A DNA stretch of 64,000 nucleotides from NCBI GenBank assembly GCA_963696405.1, contig CAVOJY010000006.1:186001-250000 (forward strand), read 5' to 3'. The DNA is from CAVOJY01 sp963696405 (lineage in GTDB: Bacteria; Chloroflexota; Limnocylindria; Limnocylindrales; CSP1-4). The stretch's first letter is position 1, and each line of letters starts with the position of its first letter. Below are positions 48,463-57,728 of the stretch, piece after piece. A program made the position numbers and the translations under genes. The notes under the pieces were generated by a model, which saw nothing but the letters and a program-made list of their open reading frames with translations, was not told where the DNA came from and did no database searches.

Positions 48463-50238
48463 CTACTGCGCGAGCTTGTCGTCGATGATGCGGCGCGCCT
48501 GAGCGATTGCATTCTGCGTCTGCCCGTCCACCTCCGCGGAGACCGGGTCGGACGAACCCGGCTCCCCGTCATAGGACGTGTGCGTCAGGACCCCGATCAG
48601 GCAGTTGCGGTAGCGCTCGGTGACCCGGTACTCGTCCCCCCATCGTGCATTGCCGTGCCTGGCTTCCTCGCCATAGCTCTCGAAGTAGTACGCCGCCCCC
48701 TCTGACATCCGCTCGCCTTCCCACGCGACCCGGACGTCCACGCTGGGCGCGGGCTGCGGCACGCTCGAGCCGGGCGGGTACTGGCTGCAGCATTCCTGGA
48801 ACTCGGCGATCGCCTCCTTGTCGCTCGGCAGGACCAGGATCACGACGTTCTTCTTCCGCACGGGTTCCGCGGAGTTGAAGAAGCAGTCGAGGTACGACTC
48901 CTTGCGGTTCTTCGCCTCCACCAGCGTCCAGAGGGGCACGGGGGCTGCGGCGCTCATGGCCGTGTTGAACGTGCGGCACCATTCATCCTGTTCGTCGAGC
49001 GGGAACCAGGCGGTGTCGACGCCCTCGACGGGCGGCACGTCGGCCGGCCCGTCCGCGCCGGCCTCACCGAGCCAATCGGCGGGCGTGAGCGGGGCGCTCT
49101 TCCCTGCCAGGACGAATTCCGTGCAGGCGGCGACGCGCTCCTTGTCGTCGCCGATTCGCTTGCAGTATTCGGCATTCCCCGTGACACCTGCATTGCAGAC
49201 GACCTTCAGCGTCGCGTCCTCGATGCCGGCACAGGCGAAGAGGCTCCCCCCCGCCAGCGCCTTGTCGAAGTAACAGCCGTCGGGATCGGACACCGAGCCG
49301 TCGACGCACTGCGCCTCGGCGAGGTACCCGCGGCACATGTCCTGCTCCAGGGCCTCCGCATCGCCCATGATCTCGTCGCAGGAGGAGGCCGTCCCTTTCG
49401 CCACGGCCACGCAGGCCGCCCGGTAGAAGGAGCCCGCGGGAACGGGCTGGAACCCCTGCGCCCCTGCCTCGCACGCGCTCGCGAGCAGGTCGTCGGCGAC
49501 ATGGCCCCGTGCCTGCCTCACCACGCTGAGGATGCAGGCGCCTCGCAGGTCCTCGAGTTCCGCCCGGTCCCCGGACTTGAAAACAGGGATCGTGTCGCAG
49601 CCGATCAGCGCCATGAAGAACTGCACCTTCCACGCAGCGGATGAGGCGCCGGCCCGCTCGTCCTGGATCTTCTTGTTGGCCTCCACGACGACGTCGACGA
49701 ACTCGCCGACGCCGATGTCCAGGTCCAGTTCACCCTCGATGTCGGGGTTGATGATCCGGGCGAATGGGATCGACATCGTGAGATCGTCGATCGACTCGGC
49801 GAACTCCTTGGGGATCACGACCCGATGGGTGAGCTTGATGGGCACCGAGCCGCTGTTCTCGTAGCGGAGGTTCAGCGTCACCTTCGCGTCGGCCCCCTCT
49901 GCCGCCAGCGCAAGCGTCCGGACGAGAGAGAGGTTCTCGGCCAGCTGTTCGGCGGGGAATGTGAAGGTGAACTCGTCGTTCGCCCCATCGCCGTCGGTGT
50001 CGCGCTCTACGACCGCCGCCGGAGTGTAAGGCGGGAGCGTGCGCTCCGGTTCGGGTGAGCCTGCCACCCCCGATGCGGGGGGCCCGGACGCTGAGGGCCC
50101 CGCGACCGATCCTCCGGGAGCAGCCGGACTTCCGGAGGCCGGCGACACTCCTCCGGTGGGCAGGGTCCCGGACCCGCCACATGCCGCGGCCACGGCAAGC
50201 GCGAGGACGCCCATCCAGGTGCCAGCCAGCCTCTTCAT
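48463..50238 (-). CDS. Cys-rich exported lipoprotein of unknown function
   Basis: The 591-residue product has a lipoprotein signal (MKRLAGTWMGVLALAVAAAC, with lipobox LAVAAAC), a Pro/Ser/Gly-rich linker to about residue 75, and a large extracytoplasmic region with many paired cysteines. One part (about residues 230-400) contains repeating Cys-rich units such as ACEAGAQGF, RAACVAVAKG, SSCDEIMGD, MCRGYLAEAQC and GCYFDKALAGG, probably a helical repeat with disulphides. I do not recognise a family. The ATG at 50238 follows a GGGAGC-type ribosome binding site. Confidence 0.65.
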   Translation of the reverse strand: MKRLAGTWMGVLALAVAAACGGSGTLPTGGVSPASGSPAAPGGSVAGPSASGPPASGVAGSPEPERTLPPYTPAAVVERDTDGDGANDEFTFTFPAEQLAENLSLVRTLALAAEGADAKVTLNLRYENSGSVPIKLTHRVVIPKEFAESIDDLTMSIPFARIINPDIEGELDLDIGVGEFVDVVVEANKKIQDERAGASSAAWKVQFFMALIGCDTIPVFKSGDRAELEDLRGACILSVVRQARGHVADDLLASACEAGAQGFQPVPAGSFYRAACVAVAKGTASSCDEIMGDAEALEQDMCRGYLAEAQCVDGSVSDPDGCYFDKALAGGSLFACAGIEDATLKVVCNAGVTGNAEYCKRIGDDKERVAACTEFVLAGKSAPLTPADWLGEAGADGPADVPPVEGVDTAWFPLDEQDEWCRTFNTAMSAAAPVPLWTLVEAKNRKESYLDCFFNSAEPVRKKNVVILVLPSDKEAIAEFQECCSQYPPGSSVPQPAPSVDVRVAWEGERMSEGAAYYFESYGEEARHGNARWGDEYRVTERYRNCLIGVLTHTSYDGEPGSSDPVSAEVDGQTQNAIAQARRIIDDKLAQ

Positions 50239-50569
50239 GCTCCCCTCCCACCGTCCCTCGACGGCACCGAAGCGTGACGGTCGCGGGACCTCGCGGCTGA
50301 ATCGTACGGCTGACCGCAAGGGCGAAGAACGCGACCGCGCGGTGGCGTGTCGTTGTTCCCCGGCCACACAGGGCCCCGTCCGACGGTCAGCAGATGCGGG
50401 GCAGCTGCTCCCCGATGAGCATGTCCACGATCCGCTGCGATCCGACGATCGTGTCGATGGGCGTGCTCTCTCGCCGAGATGTCGGACGGCGGACCGGCCA
50501 CATGGCCGTCGTATGGCGGAGACGGATTTCCCTGTAGCTCGTCGGGCGGGACCTACGGCACGGTTCAGG
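50239..50569. other. Intergenic region containing a hypE 3' remnant
   Basis: The stretch is noncoding apart from the 76-bp remnant of hypE listed separately. It separates the Cys-rich lipoprotein from the META-domain lipoprotein, both on the minus strand. Confidence 0.6.
50387..50462 (-). pseudogene. Remnant of the 3' end of a second hypE
   Basis: The minus strand encodes IDTIVGSQRIVDMLIGEQ followed by LPRIC and a stop, which is the C-terminus of HypE ending in the catalytic Cys. The intact hypE 1.8 kb away reads IDTLVGSQRIVDMLIGEQ and the same end. The DNA differs at a handful of places, nearly all silent. Upstream sequence is not HypE-like, so only about 24 codons remain. Confidence 0.8.
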
Positions 50570-51955
50570 TCACGGCGCGGGACTGAAGTTCATGCTGTCC
50601 CCGTTGCTGAGGGTGATCGTGAGGCTGGACGACGTGGCGCTGTAGCTGGATGCCAGGTCCAGTCCCAGGAGGAAGAGCTGGTACTGGGAATCGGGGCCAC
50701 AGGCAACGAGAGTGCCCGGTCCGAGCTGGATCTGCAGCCCCTTCGACGGTGTCGTCGCGTAGGTACCCGTGACGTTGTTGCAGTCCGCCCTTGCCGAGAA
50801 GGAACCGTTCGACTTGAACTGGACGGTGTAGTTCTCCGGGTCCGGTACCACGAACTGGCCGGTCGGGTCAATCGTCCTCGAACTGGTCCACTGCCAGACG
50901 GGCCCGACCAGGGGGTTCGGAGTCGGTGCTGGGGTGGGAACAGGAGTTGGTGCCGGAGTCGGGACAGGCGTCGGCTTGGGCGTTGGTGCCGGGGTCGGCT
51001 GGGTGGTAGGGGTGGCAGTTGGCGCGGGGGTCGCCGTGGAAGCGGGCGTGGGTGTGGGAGCCGGCGTGGCCGTTGGGGCCGGGGTGGCGCTGGGCGCCGC
51101 GGTCGCCGTGGGAGCGGGCGTGGGTGTGGGAGCCAGCGTGGCCGATGGGGCCGGAGTGGGCTCCGCGACTGCCGCGGCTTCGATGGTGAAGCTCACCTGG
51201 AGAGCCCCGGATGAGTCGCGCAGCTCGAGGGTCGTCCCGCGGATGTCGTAGGTGGTGGCATTCTCCAGAGCGGCCAGGAATGCCGCCTCCTGGGCGGACA
51301 GGTCGTCCGACGGGCAGGCCATCATGGTGGACCGCAGCGGTCCGATGCGGATGCCGCCGTCCCTGAGCGCCCTGTAGGGGCCAGAATAGCCGTTGCAGCC
51401 GGCGAACCCGCTGACCTGGTTGTCCGGGCCGAAGTGGGCCGTGAGGTCGGTGCCGGCCAGGACGCCTTGCACCGCGCCCCTGCCGTTGTTGACGCCGGTG
51501 GCCGTCCAGGTGGGGCCGGAGAGCGGCAGGGCGTGGCCCTCCACGAAGAGCAGGAGGGCCGTGCCTGAGCCGTCCTTGAGAGTGAGCGAGCCGGAGTCCA
51601 CGCCGTAGGAGGTCACCAGGGGCAGAGCCGCGAAGAGGGCCCCCTCCTGGCTCATCGCGGGATCGGGACAGGCCATCAGGGTGGCCGCCGGCGCGGCTAT
51701 GGTCAGCTTGTCACCGGAGAGCTGGTAGCTGGTGGTGTACTGGTTGCAGCCGCCGTTGCCGGTGAGCGTGCCGTTGTCGAAGCGCGCGGTGGTGCGCACC
51801 GTCGGATCGGCCAGGACCTGCCTGCCGTCAGCTCCCTGGTAGATCTTCAGCACCCAGTCGGAGCCCTGCAGCTGAGACGACTGGCTGCTGCAGGCGGCGG
51901 AGAGGCCGACAGCCAGGGCGGCCGCTGCCACGAGGGCGACGAGAGGTCGACGCAT
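50570..51955 (-). CDS. Lipoprotein with three META/HslJ-like domains
   Basis: The 461-residue product has a lipoprotein signal (LVALVAAAALAVGLSAAC). It then has a META-like domain (about 30-140) with GTLTGNGGCNQYTTSYQL and LMACPDPAMSQEGALFAAL, a second (about 145-260) with NQVSGFAGCNGYSGPYR and MMACPSDDLSAQEAAFLAAL, a Pro/Thr/Ala-rich linker of about 90 residues and a third, more diverged domain with FSARADCNNVTGTYA. META domains (HslJ type) are periplasmic or surface modules of unclear function. The linker is made of PTPAPT-type repeats. It lies between the hypE remnant and intact hypE. Confidence 0.85.
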   Translation of the reverse strand: MRRPLVALVAAAALAVGLSAACSSQSSQLQGSDWVLKIYQGADGRQVLADPTVRTTARFDNGTLTGNGGCNQYTTSYQLSGDKLTIAAPAATLMACPDPAMSQEGALFAALPLVTSYGVDSGSLTLKDGSGTALLLFVEGHALPLSGPTWTATGVNNGRGAVQGVLAGTDLTAHFGPDNQVSGFAGCNGYSGPYRALRDGGIRIGPLRSTMMACPSDDLSAQEAAFLAALENATTYDIRGTTLELRDSSGALQVSFTIEAAAVAEPTPAPSATLAPTPTPAPTATAAPSATPAPTATPAPTPTPASTATPAPTATPTTQPTPAPTPKPTPVPTPAPTPVPTPAPTPNPLVGPVWQWTSSRTIDPTGQFVVPDPENYTVQFKSNGSFSARADCNNVTGTYATTPSKGLQIQLGPGTLVACGPDSQYQLFLLGLDLASSYSATSSSLTITLSNGDSMNFSPAP

Positions 51956-52159
51956 CTTCTCCTCCTCGATGCCGCTGCGGTGGCGATGAGCGCCCCCTGC
52001 CGCGGCTGTGCGACTTGGGCCGGCAGGCCCGCTGTGCGGGGGATGATAGCGATCGGCACCCCCGCCGTGAAGACTGCTTCCCGGTTCACCCGACCAGGCC
52101 GATGGGAGCGCCGGTCGGCGTGTCGTTGTTGCCGATCCGCGCCGGCCCCACCCCAGGGT
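51956..52159. other. Intergenic region upstream of the META lipoprotein gene
   Basis: About 200 bases without a gene. A GTCGTTGTT word near 52121 recurs near 50349, just beyond the hypE remnant, so the homology flanking the META gene extends a little past the hypE end. Promoter boxes are not obvious. Confidence 0.45.
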
Positions 52160-53176
52160 TCAGCAGATGCGGGGCAGTTGCTCTCCGATGAGCATGTCCA
52201 CGATCCGCTGCGAGCCGACGAGCGTGTCGATCGTCACCATGCCGCGGTGGTCATCGACGACGCGGCCGATGAGTGCGGCCTCCGAGCCCTCCGGGCGCGA
52301 TCGCATGGCGGCGAGCACGATGTCCGCGGCGGCTCGGGGCACGATGGCGATGCACTTCCCTTCGTTGGCGACGTGGAGCGGGTCGAGGCCGAGCATCTCG
52401 CACGCCGCGCGCACGGGACCCGGCACCGGGATGGCCGCTTCCTCGATCTCAATCCCCACGCCGGAGGCGGATGCGATCTCGTTGAGCGCCGACGCCAGGC
52501 CACCGCGGGTCGGGTCGCGGAACACGTGGACGTCCGGGCAGACGCAGAGGACCGCCTCGACCAGCCGGTTCAGCGGCTGGCTGTCGGTCTCGATGTCCGC
52601 CTCGAACTCGAGCCCCTCGCGGACGGCCATGATGGCGATTCCGTGGAGCCCGATGGGGCCGGAGAGGATCACCACGTCCCCCGGCTCTGCCCGGTCGGCG
52701 GATGGAGCCACGCCCTCCGGGACAATCCCGATCCCGGACGTGTTCACGAAGAGCCGGTCGGCGGCGCCGCGTCCCACGACCTTGGTGTCACCCGTGACGA
52801 TCGTGACAGTGGCACGTTCCGCGGCACGGGCAACGGACGCGGTCACCCGGGCGAGGTCCTCGAACGGCAGACCCTCCTCGATAACGTACGCGAGCGACAG
52901 GGCCAGCGGGGTCGCGCCCATCATGGCGAGATCGTTGACCGTGCCGTTCACGGCGAGGTCGCCGATGTCGCCGCCGGGGAAGAAGAGCGGGCTGACCACG
53001 AACGAATCGGTGGTGAAGGCCAGCCGCAGCCCGCCGATTTCGACGACGGCCGCGTCGTTCAGGGGTCCACCCGGCGCCACGGACGCAAGGGCCGGGCCGA
53101 TGAGATCCCGCAGGAGCGCCGCCGAGAGCTGGCCGCCCGACCCGTGGCCGAGGAGGACGCGATCCCCGCTGCTCAT
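52160..53176 (-). CDS. hypE: Hydrogenase maturation factor HypE
   Basis: The 338-residue product starts LLGHGSGGQLSAALLRDLIG and contains AFTTDSFVVSPLFFPGGDIG, GTVNDLAMMGATPLALSL and FRDPTRGGLASALNEIA. It ends in the obligatory PRIC with the C-terminal Cys that is carbamoylated and dehydrated to cyanide. HypE with HypF makes the CN ligands of [NiFe] hydrogenases. Coupled to hypD by an ATGA overlap; last gene of the hypA-F-C-D-E unit. Confidence 0.96.
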   Translation of the reverse strand: MSSGDRVLLGHGSGGQLSAALLRDLIGPALASVAPGGPLNDAAVVEIGGLRLAFTTDSFVVSPLFFPGGDIGDLAVNGTVNDLAMMGATPLALSLAYVIEEGLPFEDLARVTASVARAAERATVTIVTGDTKVVGRGAADRLFVNTSGIGIVPEGVAPSADRAEPGDVVILSGPIGLHGIAIMAVREGLEFEADIETDSQPLNRLVEAVLCVCPDVHVFRDPTRGGLASALNEIASASGVGIEIEEAAIPVPGPVRAACEMLGLDPLHVANEGKCIAIVPRAAADIVLAAMRSRPEGSEAALIGRVVDDHRGMVTIDTLVGSQRIVDMLIGEQLPRIC

Positions 53177-54339
53177 GAACCGGACCCGAGCCCGCCGGCC
53201 CCGAGCCCGCCCTGAAGGTCGTCGAGGAGCTTCAGCGGTCGCGGCTCCGGGCCCAGCCCGCGTCCGGCGGCGTGGTAGGCAGCGCAGGTGCCCTCGCTCG
53301 AGACCATCGGCGCGCCCAGCGGCCGCCGCGGGGTGCAGAGGACGCCGTAGGCCGTACAGTCGAGCGGTGTCTTCGTCCCCTGGAGGATGGCCCCGGCGAT
53401 GCAGGCGGGGTGCTCGCGCGTCTCGATGTCGGCGACCTGGAAGCGCTCCTCGGCGTCGAACGCCGCGAACGCCGGCTTCAGGTGGTAGCCGGACGCCGGG
53501 ATCATCCCGATCCCCCGCCAGGTGCGGTCGCCCACCTCGAACACCCGGAACACCGTCTCCTGGGCCAGCTGGTTCCCCTCGCGACGTACCGCCCGCGCGT
53601 ACTGGTTCTCGACCTCGGCCCGGCCCTGCTCCAGCTGGCGGATCGCCATGAGGATGCCCTCGAGCAGGTCGAGCGGCTCGAAGCCGGTGACGACGATGGG
53701 GACGCGGTACCTCGCTGCGATCGGCTCGTACTCCTGCCAGCCCATGACCGCGCAGACGTGGCCGGCGGCGAGGAACGCCTGCACCTGGTTCGACGGCGAC
53801 GAGAGGATCGCCTCCATGGCCGGCGGCACGAGCACATGGCTCACGAGGACGCTGAAGTTGGGAAGGCCGAGCTGGGCGGCCTGCCAGACCGCCATGGCGT
53901 TCGCCGGGGCCGTGGTCTCGAAGCCGATGGCGAAGAAGACGACCTCGCGGTCCGGGGTGGCCGCAGCCAGGCGGACGGCGTCGAGCGGTGAGTAGACGAC
54001 CCGCACGTCCGCCCCCCTGGCCTTGAGCGAGAGGAGGTCGGTCGTGGAGCCGGGCACACGGAGCATGTCCCCGTAGCTCGCGAAGATGACGCGGGGGTCG
54101 GCGGCGATGGCGAGCGCCTTGTCCACCTGTTCGAGCGGGGTGACACAGACCGGGCACCCGGGGCCGTGGATCATCCGCACGCCGTCGGGAAGCATCTCAT
54201 CGATTCCCTGTTTGACGATCGTATGGGTCTGCCCGCCGCAGATCTCCATGAGCGTCCAGGGACGAGTCGCCGCGCGGCCGATCTCGGCCACGAGCTGCCG
54301 GGCCACGCGGCCATCCCGGTATTCGTCGATGTACTTCAC
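53173..54339 (-). CDS. hypD: Hydrogenase maturation factor HypD
   Basis: The 388-residue Fe-S protein has MEICGGQTHTIVKQGIDEML, then HGPGCPVCVTP, FFAIGFETTAPANA and HVCAVMGWQEYEPI, and the C-terminal cysteines of ACIAGAILQG, KTPLDCTAYGVLCTP and SSEGTCAAYH that bind the [4Fe-4S] cluster. HypD with HypC is the scaffold for assembly of the Fe(CN)2CO centre. Start ATG at 54339; the stop overlaps hypE. Confidence 0.96.
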   Translation of the reverse strand: MKYIDEYRDGRVARQLVAEIGRAATRPWTLMEICGGQTHTIVKQGIDEMLPDGVRMIHGPGCPVCVTPLEQVDKALAIAADPRVIFASYGDMLRVPGSTTDLLSLKARGADVRVVYSPLDAVRLAAATPDREVVFFAIGFETTAPANAMAVWQAAQLGLPNFSVLVSHVLVPPAMEAILSSPSNQVQAFLAAGHVCAVMGWQEYEPIAARYRVPIVVTGFEPLDLLEGILMAIRQLEQGRAEVENQYARAVRREGNQLAQETVFRVFEVGDRTWRGIGMIPASGYHLKPAFAAFDAEERFQVADIETREHPACIAGAILQGTKTPLDCTAYGVLCTPRRPLGAPMVSSEGTCAAYHAAGRGLGPEPRPLKLLDDLQGGLGAGGLGSGS

Positions 54340-54374
54340 GCGTGGGGCTCCGGCCGGCCTGGGGCTCGCAATTC

Positions 54375-54710
54375 TCAGGCCCTGGCGAGCGGCCGCGCCG
54401 GCGCGTCGACGGCCTGCCGCGGCACCCCCTCGTCCAGCACCGCCGGAGCCTCCATCCCCGGTCCCATCGTCGCCAGTTCCTGGTCGATCGCACCGATCTC
54501 GCGGAGCAGCTCGAGCGTGCTCAGCGCCTCCTCCTCGTCGAGGCGGGAGATGGCGAATCCAACATGGACGATGACGTAGTCGCCGGCCTGGATCTCCGGG
54601 ATGTAGCTCAGGCAGGCGTCCTTGCGGACGCCGCCGAAATCCACGCGGCCCATGAGGAGGCCGTTCTCCTCGCGGACCTCGAGGACCTTACCGGGGATAC
54701 CAAGGCACAT
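54375..54710 (-). CDS. hypC: Hydrogenase maturation chaperone HypC, long C-terminal extension
   Basis: The product starts MCLGIPGKVLEV with the essential Cys2, continues with GRVDFGGVRKDACLSYIPE and GDYVIVHVGFAISRLDEEEA, the canonical HypC. At 111 residues it is longer than usual because of an Ala/Pro/Arg-rich extension of about 40 residues. HypC carries the iron centre between HypD and the hydrogenase large subunit. Confidence 0.95.
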   Translation of the reverse strand: MCLGIPGKVLEVREENGLLMGRVDFGGVRKDACLSYIPEIQAGDYVIVHVGFAISRLDEEEALSTLELLREIGAIDQELATMGPGMEAPAVLDEGVPRQAVDAPARPLARA

Positions 54711-54731
54711 GGTTGCTCCTTCTGCCCGCGG

Positions 54732-57179
54732 TCAGCCGGCCAGCCGCGCTGCGGCCACCGCGGCCTGGCCGTAGCTGATCCCGCCGTCGTTCACCGGGAC
54801 GAGGCGGTTTATGTGGACCTCGAAGCCATCTCGTCCGAGCCGGTCGAGGAGCGACTCCGCGAGCCACTGGTTCTGGAAGACACCGCCCGACAGGCACACG
54901 GTGCCCAGCCCGGTGGCCCGGCGGACCTCGGCGCAGAGCTCCCGGGTGACCGTGGCGATGGTCTCATGGAACCGCGCGCCGAGCCGGGCGGGTGAGGTCG
55001 CGCCGGTCCCGGCGCCGGTCCCGTCGGCGAGGACTGCAGCCAGGGTGGGCCGCGGGTCGTACACGAGGAGTCCGTCGGACCGCGCAATGCGGTACGGCAG
55101 CGGCTCGGCCGGGAAATCGTGGTCGGCGATCTGCTCGAGCTCGATCGCGGCCTGTGCCTCGTACTCCGCGACGTCGCGGATCCCGAGCAGGCTGGCGACG
55201 GCGTCGAAGAGCCGCCCGGCGCTCGACGCGAGCGGGGCGTTGAGCCGACGGGCGATCTGCGTTCGCACGACGGCAACCTCGCGCGGGTCGAAGCGCGCGA
55301 GGAAGCGGGCCGCCAGCTCCAGCAGCTCGGTGGAAGTCGGGACGGACATGTCAGTGCCATTGTCCCCCAGACCGCCGTCCTCGGCCCCGAGGACGTACCC
55401 CAGTGCCATCCGGTAGGGCTTCGTGACCGCGAGCGCTCCCCCGGGCATGGGCGCGATCCCGAACCGGGCGACGCGGCGGTACGTCCTGCAGGTCGGCCAC
55501 CAGGATCTCGCCGCCCCAGAACGTGCCGTCGTCGCCGAGACCGAGGCCGTCGTAGGCGACCCCGATGACCTGCCCGCGTGATCCCGTGCTCGGCGGCGCA
55601 CGAAGCCACGTGAGCGTGATGGTGTTGCACGGCCATGCGCGCGTCGGCGGGGAAGTGACGGACGGCGAACTGGGTGGACAGGTACGAGGGGTGGAGGTCG
55701 TGGACGGCGATGCGCGGCTCGAGCGCCAGGAGCCGCTCGAGGTGCTCGAGGTTCCCTTCGAAAGCCCGGTAGGCGAGGGCGTCCTCGAGGTCGCCGATGT
55801 GCGGGCGAGACGTAGGCCCGGCTGCCCGAGGCGAGGGTGAACGTGTGCTTCAGCTCGGCGCCCGCCGCCAGGAGCGGTTCGTCCACCCGCAGGCCTGGCG
55901 GCAGGTCCAGGGGATCGGGGGCATACCCGCGACCGCGGCGGACGATCGACTCCCGGCCGGCCACGACCCGCGTGACCGAGTCGTCGTAGCGGGCGCGGAT
56001 CTCGCGATCGTGCTGAAGGAACGAGTCGGCGAGGCCGCGCAACCGGGCGAGCGCCTCGGCATCGTCGGTGACGAGAGGCTCGTCGGAGAGGTTGCCGCTG
56101 GTGAGCACGATGGGACGGGCAATCGTCCCGAGGAGGAGGTGGTGGAGCGGCGTGTACGGCAGGAAGATGCCGGCGCGCCGATTGCCGTTCGTGACGTTCG
56201 CGGCAAGCCCGCCGTCCGGCCGCACCTCGAGCAGCACGATCGGTCGTGCCGGCGAGGTGAGCAGGCGCTCTTCCTCCGGCGTGACGGTCGCGAGCGCTCG
56301 TGCGGCGTCGAGGTCGCGGACCATGACCGCGAACGGCTTGGCCCAGCGTCGCTTGCGGTCGCGGAGCCGGGCCACTGCCGCCGCATCGGTCGCGTCGCAG
56401 GCGAGGTGGTACCCGCCGAGGCCCTTGACGGCGACGATGCGCCCGGCCACAAGATCGGCGATCGCAGCCCGGAGGGCGTCCTCGGCTTCGGCAAGGGCAC
56501 GGGGAAGCTGAGTGCGCGCCGGGTCGCCGGTTCCGGACGTGACGGTCTCGCCATCCTCGCCTGCGGGCTCCGCCCGGCGGTAGGCGAGCCTGGGACCGCA
56601 GGCCGGACATGCCACGGGCTCGGCGTGGAACCGCCGGTCGCCAGGGTCACGATACTCGCGCTCACAGTCCGGGCACAGCACGAAGGCCCGCATCGACGTC
56701 CGCGACCGGTCGTACGGGAGGTCCTCGATGATCGTCGCCCGGGGCCCGCAGTCTGTGCAGTTCGTGAAGGGATACCGGTACCGTCGGTCGCGGGGATCAC
56801 GGACCTCGCGAAGACAGTCCGGGCAGGTGGCTATGTCGGGCGGGAAGAGCCGCTCCAGGGCGGGAACGTCCACACTCTCGTCGATGACGAACCCGCTTCG
56901 CGGGGCAGGAAGGCGATCGGTCGCCAGCGGCACGGCGGTGACGCGCTCCACGCGTGCCCGTGGCGGCGCATCCTCCCGAAGGCGGCCGGCGAACCGGTCC
57001 AGGTCCGCGGCCGGGCCGGCAACCTCGATCTCGACGCGTCCGGCGGCATTCCGCACGCGCCCGTCGAGGCCGAGCTCGCGGGCCAGGCGGTAGACGAAGG
57101 GCCGGAACCCGACGGCCTGGACGATGCCGGTCACCTCGAGACGCCGGCCCAACCGGGGCTCGGTGGAGACACCCTTCAT
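54732..57179 (-). CDS. hypF: Carbamoyltransferase HypF (frameshifted)
   Basis: The product has an N-terminal acylphosphatase domain (GIVQAVGFRPFVYRLARELG), zinc motifs (CPDCLREV and TNCTDCGPR, then CPDCEREYRDPGDRRFHAEP and CPACGPRLAY), a YrdC-like domain (AVKGLGGYHLACDAT, KPFAVMVRDL) and a carbamoyltransferase C-terminal half (HHHAHVASC, VCLSGGVFQNQWLA and PVNDGGISYGQ). Frame changes occur near 55800, 55570 and 55480, all within conserved sequence; corrected length is close to 816 residues. HypF uses carbamoyl phosphate to load HypE. The start is the ATG at 57179, five bases downstream of hypA. Confidence 0.92.
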   Translation of the reverse strand: MKGVSTEPRLGRRLEVTGIVQAVGFRPFVYRLARELGLDGRVRNAAGRVEIEVAGPAADLDRFAGRLREDAPPRARVERVTAVPLATDRLPAPRSGFVIDESVDVPALERLFPPDIATCPDCLREVRDPRDRRYRYPFTNCTDCGPRATIIEDLPYDRSRTSMRAFVLCPDCEREYRDPGDRRFHAEPVACPACGPRLAYRRAEPAGEDGETVTSGTGDPARTQLPRALAEAEDALRAAIADLVAGRIVAVKGLGGYHLACDATDAAAVARLRDRKRRWAKPFAVMVRDLDAARALATVTPEEERLLTSPARPIVLLEVRPDGGLAANVTNGNRRAGIFLPYTPLHHLLLGTIARPIVLTSGNLSDEPLVTDDAEALARLRGLADSFLQHDREIRARYDDSVTRVVAGRESIVRRGRGYAPDPLDLPPGLRVDEPLLAAGAELKHTFTLASGSRAYVSPAHRRPRGRPRLPGFRREPRAPRAAPGARAAHRRPRPPPLVPVHPVRRPSLPRRRAHGRATPSRSRGFVRRRARDHAGRSSGSPTTASVSATTARSGAARSWWPTCRTYRRVARFGIAPMPGGALAVTKPYRMALGYVLGAEDGGLGDNGTDMSVPTSTELLELAARFLARFDPREVAVVRTQIARRLNAPLASSAGRLFDAVASLLGIRDVAEYEAQAAIELEQIADHDFPAEPLPYRIARSDGLLVYDPRPTLAAVLADGTGAGTGATSPARLGARFHETIATVTRELCAEVRRATGLGTVCLSGGVFQNQWLAESLLDRLGRDGFEVHINRLVPVNDGGISYGQAAVAAARLAG

Positions 57180-57184
57180 CCCGC

Positions 57185-57523
57185 TCAGCCCAGCAGTTCT
57201 ATCTCGACCTGCTCGCGCTCGATGAGCGGCAGGCTCGCGCCCCCGCACGTTGGGCACGGCTCCACAGGGTCGGCTGCCTCGTACGAACGCCCGCATCCGG
57301 TGCAGAGGCGTCCCGACGGGAGGTGGATCACCTCCAGCCGCGCCGGATCGAGCTCCGGCGCCTCGGAGGCCAGGTGGAACCGAAGCGCGCTGTCGAATTC
57401 CTCGTTGGGGTGGTGCCCGCCGGTGACGAGCAGACGGACGCCGGGGCTCGTGCCGGGCACAGGCGCAGCCGGGCGGTCGCGCAGCGCCTTCGCGATCGCG
57501 CGGGCCAGGCCTGCCTCATGCAT
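57185..57523 (-). CDS. hypA: Hydrogenase nickel incorporation protein HypA
   Basis: The 112-residue product begins MHEAGLARAI with the nickel-binding His2 and contains the zinc site CTGCGRSYEAADPVEPCPTC. HypA delivers Ni together with HypB; hypB is not visible in this window. First gene of the hyp unit, divergent from the hemerythrin gene with about 200 bp between them. Confidence 0.95.
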   Translation of the reverse strand: MHEAGLARAIAKALRDRPAAPVPGTSPGVRLLVTGGHHPNEEFDSALRFHLASEAPELDPARLEVIHLPSGRLCTGCGRSYEAADPVEPCPTCGGASLPLIEREQVEIELLG

Positions 57524-57728
57524 GGTCGGGAACCGCCCGGGCCGGCGGCGCCCCGGCGGTGGGGGTCGGGGAATATCTCATCGGTCGTGACTACTGTACA
57601 TGGGGCGGCCGGACAGCCCGGTTGGCCTGGTACGGCGACAGCAGAACGTGACAGAGGACCCTACTCACCCGGGCCACATGGGTGCAGCATGAGAGGCGGA
57701 ACGTCGCAGCGCCAAAGGAGGCGGTGCC

